Source: Eustoma russellianum (taxonomy: Eukaryota; Streptophyta; Magnoliopsida; Gentianales; Gentianaceae). From it: DNA of 64,000 bases. Positions 56,220 through 64,000 of this stretch are shown one piece after another (the stretch's first letter is position 1; the number at the start of each line of letters is the position of its first letter). The DNA is taken from NCBI GenBank assembly GCA_036186865.1, contig AP025040.1, positions 38,074,671 through 38,138,670 on the forward strand, read 5' to 3'. The translations under genes were made by a program, and so were the position numbers. The notes below the pieces were generated by a model that saw nothing but the letters and a program-made list of their open reading frames with translations, was not told where the DNA came from and ran no database searches.

Positions 56220-56262
<43 letters not shown>
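56220..56262. repeat. (TA)n microsatellite at the 5' end of LINE-F
   Basis: About 21 TA units, followed by GTGTGCGTGTACACGTATATACATACACGTACACC, a CA/TA-rich flank that belongs to the old LTR (described in pieces: GTGTGCGTGTACACG, then TATATACATACACG). Confidence 0.94.
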
Positions 56263-56266
<4 letters not shown>

Positions 56267-57349
56267 ACGGTTATACGTGTGCGTGTACACGTATATACAT
56301 ACACGTACACCTCTCCATCCAAAAATCCATTTCTTAGGCTAAAAATCCAATTCTTAGTTTACAAATTAATATCATGACTTAACCCGAAGTCTACGGCCCA
56401 AATTTTCTTTTTCCTTATTTTTTCTTCTCTTTTCCTTCACTGGCCCGCGGCCCTGCTGTCGGCCTTATCCCCCTTTTCTCCATCATCCCACTACCCAACT
56501 CACCCCCTGCCCCGTATCCTCGGTCCCCCACACTAGCCCCCCTGCCAGAACCTTTTTCCCTATCCCACTCCCTCAGCCAAACCTCCTCCCATTCACAAAA
56601 ACCCTAATTTCCTACACCACCCTTCCTATCCCTCGGCCTCCCTCCAAAACACATGCCACCTATATTTTTACACACCAAATACCATAGACAGTAAGTACAA
56701 TGCATGCCTAACTCACTGCACTCACACATGCGCCTCACATGCTGCCCACATGCCACCACTATGCACTCGCGCCGCCGCCTTCCACCTGAATTCACCCTAT
56801 ACGATTTCCAACATTTTTCCACCCTCAAATCATACAAAATCCCAACTTATTGTACCATCAAATTCATCCAAAGTCCATACCAATTCACATAATTCATCCA
56901 ACATATAATCATACATATATCATAGATTACATATCATATCCATATGAAAATTATACAAATATTTATGCCCAAAGAAGAATTTTGGTTGAAGCCTATACAT
57001 ATAAGGTACATATATAGTTTTCGGCTATACTCATATAAAATACGATTTTTCATCCATATACACATATACATACACACGTCTATATATATATACATATATG
57101 TATGCATCTATTTATGCATGATCCTCACGTTTATATGAAAATATAATTGTATGGTTCGTAAATTTATAACGAATACAGATAGGGTACTTACCTCTTCGTG
57201 TATATACTACACCGAATTGATAAACTCGGGTTTGTTGGATTAAAACATCTCTTTTCTTCCCTTGGAAGTGGCCGGCTGAATGTGTGTATTGGGTATGGGG
57301 GTGTGGCTGCCGAAAGTATGTATATGTGTGTGGGAATGGTAGGGTTAGG

Positions 57350-57350
<1 letters not shown>
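56263..57350. repeat. Diverged gypsy-like LTR, right piece
   Basis: A CT/CC-rich segment at 56400-56650 and then text corresponding to the right half of the LTR at 14094: TATGCATGAT near 57110, GGGTACTTACCT near 57182, GTATATACTACACCG near 57200 and AATGGTAGGGTTAGG near 57334 match TTACTTACCTTGATTCG..., GTATACTCTACCG... and AATGGCTAGGGTGG... in the same order. So the LINE cluster sits within a relative of the gypsy derivative. No gene seen. Confidence 0.55.
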
Positions 57351-57426
<76 letters not shown>

Positions 57427-57443
57427 TGTGTGTGTGTGTGTAG
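57351..57443. repeat. (TA)35 and (TG)n microsatellite at the 5' end of LINE-G
   Basis: 70 bp of pure TA (57351-57420) and TCTC(TG)n to 57440. Translated it gives only Tyr-Ile and Cys-Val runs. Confidence 0.96.
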
Positions 57444-57627
57444 AAAAAAATGACGCTGCCCAAAGATGACGACAGACGGCACATGCGATTACTATGGCGA
57501 TCGAGCATAAACTTCGGTTACGATTACGATCAATGCTAGGAACTCATTCGAATCTCTGCATCAGCGCATATTATCATCGATGTTGTAATCTTTCTGATCG
57601 AAGTTGAGATCTTTTTGACATAATCAT

Positions 57628-58467
57628 ATGGAATCGCATGATCCTCCACCGGATCATGTAGGGAAGAAATCCTTTCTGCAAGCTTTTTCAAAAAACCTGG
57701 AGCCGCCTCTTTCTACACCTACACGGCCTGTGAATCGATACAAAGGTCTACCTTCTATTAATTTCGCAGCGGAAGAGGTAACTAAGTATTCAATTCCTTA
57801 TCAACATACACTCATAGGCTCTTTTTGGCATGGGAGACCAAACATGAAACAACTGGCTATATGCATGGAGAGAATTGGATTCAAAAACACACCAAAATTG
57901 GGATTGTTGGATGATAAACATGTATTAATTACCTTCTCAAATGTTGAGGATTATCAACGATGCTTTCTGCGTCGCACTTGGACTTTGAGCGGCTACCAGA
58001 TGCGAATCACGAAGTGGACGACTGAGTTTGATCCGCAGGTGGACAAGCCTATTGTTCCAATATGGGTTTCGATACGAGGTCTTCCTCTGTATCTATATAA
58101 TAAATCTGCATTATGGGATATAGCGCATATGATAGGTTACCCTCTAAAAATGGATTCTGCTACTGCTCAGGGATTAAGGCCATCAGTTGTCAGAATATGC
58201 TTGGAGTTGGATATCTCTAAACCATTGCCACCTAAACTTCATATACAAGGAGGAGATAAGGAGTTCTACCCTACGGTAGAATATGAAAATGTACCTTTGT
58301 TTTGCACTTCATGTAGAACACTGGGACATGAACAAAAAACTTGCCTGCAAACCACAACATCAAAAGTTGCAGAAACAACAATACCCCAATCAAAGATGAA
58401 TGATGCTCCTGTTGCACAGAGATGGACACCAAAAAAATCTAAGCCAAAAAAACAAACAAAGAGATAA
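57628..58467 (+). CDS. LINE-G ORF1 N-terminal open frame
   Basis: 279 intact codons with the complete DUF4283-like domain and the zinc knuckle, the best preserved ORF1 domain in the window. The stop TAA follows a Lys/Arg-rich tail. Confidence 0.8.
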   Translation: MESHDPPPDHVGKKSFLQAFSKNLEPPLSTPTRPVNRYKGLPSINFAAEEVTKYSIPYQHTLIGSFWHGRPNMKQLAICMERIGFKNTPKLGLLDDKHVLITFSNVEDYQRCFLRRTWTLSGYQMRITKWTTEFDPQVDKPIVPIWVSIRGLPLYLYNKSALWDIAHMIGYPLKMDSATAQGLRPSVVRICLELDISKPLPPKLHIQGGDKEFYPTVEYENVPLFCTSCRTLGHEQKTCLQTTTSKVAETTIPQSKMNDAPVAQRWTPKKSKPKKQTKR

Positions 58468-59146
58468 TTGGGAAGATGCCACATTCTGAGGAAAATCTTG
58501 TCCCAGATGATCAGCTAATCTCGGGACAACAACCTACTCTGGAAATAAGTATTCCAGCATTTCCCACTAGAGCAGAAGAGGTCATTACGGACCCTCCTTG
58601 TAAGGATCCCCCTTCGTCCCACAATATGGTTGCTCAGGACATGGTGCATATTACGGACACTCCACCAAATTCGGATAAAGAGCTATTAGAAATTCAGACC
58701 ACAGAGTTACACAACAAATCTGATGATACAGAAATCAATGAGACAAACATAGACATGGATCATATTGCTAATGAACCTCTTCCAAATGTAGGCCGCTCCA
58801 TTGAAGTGGTTGTGGTTGATCATGACAACCTTTTATGCACTACGGTTTAGATACGGAGCTCTTTTGCCCTACAGAAGAGTGCACATGCCAAGTTAATACA
58901 TCTACTGAGGGCTCCCAGCAAAGAATAGTTCAGTCTGAATCTTTGAAGGCAGGGATGCTTGCAGCATCAGAGGAGTTCCAACGGATATTATCAACATGTG
59001 AAAGGAATCCCCGTCCCTTAACAGAGTTACTTAATATTGAGCAAGATCTCCCCCATCCTAAAACAATAAGACGCTGTACAAAGAAGGAGATGATAAAATG
59101 CTATCAACCATCGGTAGATAGAACTACTCGCTCTTCAAGCTCCTAA
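57628..59146 (+). pseudogene. LINE-G ORF1 (DUF4283-like domain and CCHC knuckle)
   Basis: ATG at 57628. The first 279 codons are open (to 58467): SFLQAF motif, RYKGLPSINF, GSFWHGRP, FDPQVDKPIVPIWVSIRGLP, KMDSATAQGLRP, and the CCHC knuckle CTSCRTLGHEQKTC at 58303-58344, then RWTPKKSKPKKQTKR. The acidic C-terminal tail continues in other frames (58476-58850, then 58835-59146), so at least two frameshifts occur. The domain is thought to bind LINE RNA and chaperone it. Confidence 0.87.
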
Positions 59147-59160
59147 ACTCAATCTGATCA

Positions 59161-62100
59161 ATGAATTGCTTAGTGTGGAATGTATGTGGTATATCCACAT
59201 CCTTAGTTAGACTGAAGCGACTGCTGAATGCTCACAAAATTCAATCGCTTACGATTATTGAACCGAAAAAATTGGCAACACAAATACATCATTTTTGTCT
59301 TAAGCTTAGCTTCTCAAATGCAGAGGTAGTCTGTGCAGGGAAAGCCTGGGTGTTTTGGAATCATTCTTCACTTCGACTACTAGAGATTATTCAAGCAGAA
59401 CAATGCTCCTTTTTTTCGTTTTCATCTAATTGCGTCAGATTACGCCACTTGGTTTACCCCAGTCTATGGATCCCATACAATCACAGATCGTCGAAGACTA
59501 TGGAATGCAATGCAGCATCATTATGACACACACTCTGAACCTTGGTTAATAAGGGGCGATTTTAATACTTTCCTTTCAGTGGATGAACATGCTGGAGTAT
59601 CAACCCCAAATATCTCATCTTTGGAGGAATTTTAAGATTGTGTTACTCACTGTTCTCTCATTGATATGCCCTTTGAGGGATTAATGAATACTTGGTCTAA
59701 TGGACAGGGCTTAGGAGTTGTAAAAAGAAGGCTAGATCGAATTTTCTGTTCAGAGTCTTTTAATACTCAGTTCCAATCATTGGGAGTGAAGCATTTGTCT
59801 CGACTTACATCTGATCATGCCCCTTTGTTATTGCGATGTGTGCAACATCAACAGCAAGGTCCAAAATCTTTTCGTTTTCTAAATGTGTGGATAGATCATC
59901 CAGACTTTTTGCCTTATGTCCAAGCATCCTGGTCCTCCTATCCCACTCGTGGAGGTATGAGAGGATTATTGACAAGCTACTCTTATTAAAACGGGATCTA
60001 CGCACATGGAACACTTCAGTATTTGGAAATGTGTTTTACAAGTTACAGGAGGCCGAAAAATGCGCAATACAATAAGAGAAAAGGTATGACAATCATCCTA
60101 CACCAGAAAATCGCCAAGCTTATCAACATGCTCAATCTCAGTATAAAATAGCAGCTAAACGAGAACTATTGTATTGGGAACAACGGGCTAGATTGAAATG
60201 GATGAGTGTTGGAGATGCCAATACCTCCTACTTCCACAACATAGTCAAAGACCGCCAACATAGACAGTTTATTTCAACTATTCACACTGAAGCTGGCGAA
60301 TTATGTGACAATCCAGCTACTATAAAGCAGGAAGCAGTCTCCTTTTATACCAAATTGTTCATAGCAGAATCCACTCAGGATGAAGAGTTTTTGCTGAATG
60401 TGATACCTTTGTTGATCACAACAGAGGAAAATGCACAATTAATAGCCTCGCCGCAAATGCTTGAGATTCAAGAGGCGGTATTGTCACTAAATCCGAAAAG
60501 TGCCCCAGGGCCAGATGGTTATAATGGTTAATTCTTTCGTACATGCTGGAATTTTCTAAAGGATGATATGCTAATGGCAATGCAGGAATTTTTCTTAGGA
60601 CTACCTCTTCCCCTTGCCATGGGTAGTACGTTGATTAAACTCATTACTAAAAAGATAGCACCAAAAAAGTTGTCAGACTTTAGGCCCATAAGCTTGGCAA
60701 ACTTTGTCTCTAAGGTGGCCACACGAATCCTTGCAACAAGACTCCAGGAAATCCTATTGCGCATTATATCAACAGAACAAGGAGGCTTCTTAAAAGGAAG
60801 AGACATCACTGATCATATATTGATGGCAAAGGAAATGACACATTACTCAGATAGAAAAGTACGAGGCTCAAACATAATGATCAAGCTAGACATGATGAAG
60901 GCATTTGATCGATTAAATTGGCAATTTTTGACAAAACTCTTTCATCGTTTTGGGTTTGATTCGCGATTGATTACGATGATATTCAATCATTTACAAGGCA
61001 CCTATATATCCATCCTCATCAATGGAGAACCAGCAGGCTTCTTCCAATCATCACGGGGGGGTCAAACAAGGGGACCCCCTATCTCCTCTCTTATTTATCC
61101 TAGCATCTGAAGTCTTTTCCAGGGGATTAAATCACTTGATCAATCAAGGTGCAATACAGCCTTATAATGTCGGTAGAGCGCACCCCTGCATATATCACCT
61201 TGCATTTGCGGATGATCTTTTGATATTCGTCAATGGGAATCTAAAAAATCTTGACAGGTTTCGGCAGTATCTACAACTATGTCAAAATGCGACAGGACAG
61301 GCGGTTAACTATCAAAAAAGTCAGTTTGTAGCTCCCTCCCATTTTCATGACACGCAGCTCCGAAGAATGGAAAACTGTATCGGTATGCAAGCAATACCAC
61401 AGCCAATTAAGTATTTGGGAGTAACACTGTTCAAAGGGAAAGCCCGAGTTTCTTACTACAATTCTTTGATCTCATCCTTTCAATCAAAGCTGAGCATGTG
61501 GCAAAATAAATTCTTGAATTACGCAGGTTAACTAACTTTGATCAAACATGTACTGGCTGCTATTCCATTACATCATTTAGCAGTTTCTCTTCTTCCAACT
61601 AGATTGATTGGTTTATTGCATAGAATGATTACTAAATTCTTTTGGGGATCAACGGATGGTATAAAGCATCATTCATGGGTTTCAATGGAAAAACTCTTTC
61701 GTCCTACAGAAGAGGGTGGACTGGGACTTCGAAGTTTGGAGGATTTGCAGTTGGCTTCCTCTTGTAGGTTGTGGTAGAGATATCAAATGCAAACGATATT
61801 TCTTCGCTCTTTTTTACACTCCAAATACGGGGGAAGAGGTTCTTTATCTTTCAGAATTACAGATTCACCAATATGGAAGCGTATATGTTGAATACATCCT
61901 ACTTGTATCGGCCTTACATCTTCGGTATCAGATGCAATCATTTGGCCAGGTATGCCGGAGCGATCCTTCATTCTGAAAGTTGCATATGAACAGTTACGGT
62001 CTAATGGAGTTAAACTATTCTCGCACAAATTTGTTTAGCATAAACTAATTCATCCAAAGCAAAGGACTTTTTTATGGCGATTCTATCATAAAGCCTTGCA

Positions 62101-63034
62101 CATCCCGCAGAACTTAGTAAAGTTTGCAGAGATGTTTCCTACACAGTGCCCTTTCTGTTTAATGGCTAGTATAATTACTGATCATATCTTCTTAACATGC
62201 CCGGAGGTGTCATCTATTTGGGAGTACTATAGTCTATGTCTGGATGGTCATATGGTCACATCATCATGCATTCGGCCGTTCTTAATGCAATGGTGGTTAT
62301 CCTCTCAGGGTAAATCTCTTAAACGACAACTTCACATTATATTACCAGTCCATCTTATGTGGGCAGTATGGAAGTCATGTTCATCTATTGTATTTGGAGA
62401 AGGCCGCTGGTCTAAACGAGGGGTAATAGAACTGATTCGACGCTCAATATATGAATGGACACTTGGACAAAAAGGGAAGAAATACATATTGCCGGATAAT
62501 ACTTTGGCTCAACTGGGACTAATACTGACACTATCAACACCCTGTTGTAGGGTGATCCACTGGAAAACTCCACCCCCGGGTCATCACAAACTTAACATAG
62601 ACGCAGCCCATGGGAAATACACCGCAGCCGCAGGAGCTCTGTCACGAGATTCCACTGGAGTTTTTATTAGCGCTATATCATTCTCTTTGCCCATTTCAAC
62701 TCTAGACCAGGCTGAGATGCAAGCTGCAGTGTTAGCAGTTTTATATTTTTCTCCCTATGGCTATCATTTGGATGTTGAAATTGATGCTCAGAGTGTCTTA
62801 ACAAAGCTACAAGAACGACGATCATCACTAGCGTGCATATTGCATGAAATCCTGGTATCGCAGGCATTTACATTAGAATATATACCGCGGGAGATTAATA
62901 AGGCGACACACTACTTAGCTCAGTATGGTCAACAACATCCACTGCTCACTCAATTCTCACACTTCAGGGACTTACCACCTCTAGTTAGAGCAACATTGCA
63001 GATTGACATAATTCCCGACTTGCGACATGGATGA
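59161..63034 (+). pseudogene. LINE-G ORF2: endonuclease, RT, zinc finger, RNase H
   Basis: ATG at 59161 in ATCAATGAATTG, 14 bp after the present ORF1 stop. The endonuclease start CLVWNVCGI is followed by frameshifts and a stop; the end is readable at 59666-59950 (RRLDRIF, SDHAPLLL). RT spacer KWMSVGDANTSYFH at about 60190; GPDGYNG then TAA at 60529-60531; FRPISLANF; motif A KLDMMKAFDRL (about 60886-60918). A run of seven G at 61055-61061, one more than expected, shifts the frame before VKQGDPLSPL. FADD is at 61205-61216. A TAA at 61529-61531 and a TAG near 61776 precede a broken stretch. 62096-63034 is open with the zinc finger CPFCLMASIITDHIFLTC and RNase H (KLNIDAAHG, EIDAQS, PREINKATHYLA). 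Confidence 0.87.
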
Positions 63035-63660
63035 CAATATTGCTTCTGATCATTGCCCATGCCTTGAACTGGTATGGGAAACCCCGGTATGCTTGATTGC
63101 TATAGCTTTCATTACTTGTATTTCTGGCTGGTTGTCTGTATCATTGTATACAGACAACGCGGGTAGTGCTCACTCAAATTATGGATTCACTCTTTAACTA
63201 TTCTCTGTTGCTTACAATGTTTTTCATCACTTGCATGTGCTGGCACTGGGATTGCGGGAGGAGCTATTATGATCAAGGAACTGCAAAAAAATGGAGCTCA
63301 TCTTCACTCATTGGCAGAAGCATCAACTTGGTTCGATACAACTCAAAATCTCTTCATCCCTTCACACGCGACAAGGCACCGATGAGGGACTTACAATTGT
63401 ATTACATTCGACAGCATTATATAGATACACACTCCTTTCATATAAATATGCACGATTTTTCCTTTGCCAAGGTTTTATCCACAAGGATGGCTTTACTTGG
63501 CAAGGTTTTAGTGCGACATATCATATATGATTAGAGATCACAAATTATTAAAGCGCTATACTCACATTTTGCATATGATGACATGTAATATGTACCAAGG
63601 TATTCCTCCGCCACAAGTGAGGTTTATATAAATAAAACAAATCTCTTTTGATTAAAAAAA
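63035..63660 (+). other. LINE-G 3' UTR
   Basis: Non-coding. Holds the conserved hairpin (63461-63505), the palindrome ATCATATATGAT near 63521-63532 and the terminal CCGCCACAAGTGAGG motif. Confidence 0.75.
63461..63505 (+). other. 3' UTR hairpin, LINE-G copy
   Basis: CCTTTGCCAAG ... CCACAAGGATGG ... CTTGGCAAGG. The outer stem is complete with a bulged T instead of C. The inner stem has one mismatch (CCAC/ATGG). Confidence 0.78.
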
Positions 63661-64000
63661 ATGATGCTGCCCTCTTCCCTCGCGTGCGATCGCCGATGGC
63701 TGGCGGCGTAGCCACCGTCAGCCGTTCCCTTATAGCCACCTACTGCACATTCTCCTTCCCTCCCTCTCCTTTATTCTTCGCAATCAATCTTCTTCTCCAA
63801 ATTCTTTTCTCATGGCAGATCAACCCCCATCTGCTGAACCAACAGCGAAACCGGTTTCAGCGCCGCCCCGTTTATTTGCATCATTTTTCACGTCCACACC
63901 ATCGATCATTCAACCGAAACCAATTCAAAAATTTAAGGGCAACCACATGATTACTTTTACTGACGAGGAAATTCAATCCTTAGCCTCTCCATATCGATTC
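63661..64000 (+). mobile_element. LINE-H: 5' end of a further LINE, cut by the window edge
   Basis: Begins ATGATGCTGCCC at the base after the LINE-G A tail. A 5' UTR of about 150 bp contains GCGATCGCC and a pyrimidine-rich stretch, then ORF1. G and H are a direct head-to-tail pair without spacer. Confidence 0.85.
63812..64000 (+). CDS. LINE-H ORF1, N-terminal part
   Basis: ATG at 63812-63814. 63 codons are open to the window edge. The N-terminus has the family motif (LFASFF), then KFKGNHMITFTDEEI and SPYRF, which lead into the DUF4283-like domain in the other copies. No stop or frameshift so far, so this copy may be more intact than LINE-G. The start is supported by the same position in LINE-C, D and G. 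Confidence 0.82.
   Translation, partial: MADQPPSAEPTAKPVSAPPRLFASFFTSTPSIIQPKPIQKFKGNHMITFTDEEIQSLASPYRF

Larger units (their letters stand above)
57444..63660 (+). mobile_element. LINE-G: full-length LINE, decayed
   Basis: About 6.2 kb. 5' end ATGACGCTGCCC at 57450 (after a short A run), 5' UTR, ORF1, ORF2, 3' UTR with the family hairpin, terminal CTCCGCCACAAGTGAGGTTTAT at about 63605-63628 and an A tail at 63654-63660. LINE-H starts at the next base. It has opposite orientation to LINEs B-F. Confidence 0.9.

Noticed and set aside
57198..57469. Tyr-Ile repeat protein
   Set aside because: Pure translation of a (TA)35 microsatellite.

Overview
This window is plant nuclear DNA made almost entirely of retrotransposons. 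The evidence is Ty1/copia elements with initiator-Met tRNA primer sites, a gypsy-type large retrotransposon derivative, and L1-clade LINEs whose ORF1 has a DUF4283-like domain plus a CCHC knuckle and whose ORF2 ends in an RNase H domain. All of these are typical of flowering plants. A eudicot is my best guess, with low confidence. I see no rRNA, functional tRNA, CRISPR, organellar or prokaryotic feature.

Layout. 1-2080: 3' end of a copia element (Copia-1). 2081-5788: AT-rich non-coding DNA. 5789-13961: complete copia element (Copia-2) with 818-bp LTRs, TSD CTCTA. 14077-27431: a second copia element (Copia-3, TSD GATAT), older and lacking integrase, whose 5' LTR is split by a non-coding gypsy-type derivative (14094-22879, minus strand, about 2.93-kb LTRs, TSD GGAGG). 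Removing these insertions joins three host pieces (about 5580-5793, 13962-14081, 27432-27693) that look like the 5' part and an exon of a broken host gene. 27694-57440: pieces of an old, diverged gypsy-like LTR rich in TA/CA microsatellites, now filled by LINEs. These are LINE-A (plus), then LINE-B, C, D, E and F (all minus, head to tail, 31689-56219). 57444-64000: LINE-G (plus, full length but decayed), followed directly by the 5' end of LINE-H (plus), which runs off the window.

How the parts work together. The copia elements encode Gag, protease, integrase (Copia-2 only), reverse transcriptase and RNase H, and all are broken by stops or frameshifts. The gypsy-type derivative encodes nothing and must have been moved by enzymes made elsewhere. 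LINEs use ORF1 (RNA binding) and ORF2 (endonuclease, reverse transcriptase, zinc finger, RNase H) for target-primed insertion. Hand-counted LTR differences (about 6/818 for Copia-2, about 20/2930 for the gypsy derivative, about 35/512 for Copia-3) agree with the nesting order: Copia-3 is old, the gypsy derivative and Copia-2 are young.

The most interesting signal is a conserved imperfect hairpin in the 3' UTR of LINEs A, C, D, E, F and G. One base pair changes on both arms in LINE-F (C-G to U-A), which argues for a selected RNA structure. Next come the head-to-tail LINE array seeded in TA/CA microsatellites, the ATGA stop/start overlap between LINE ORF1 and ORF2, and two tRNA-like A-box/B-box modules in the Copia-2 leader.
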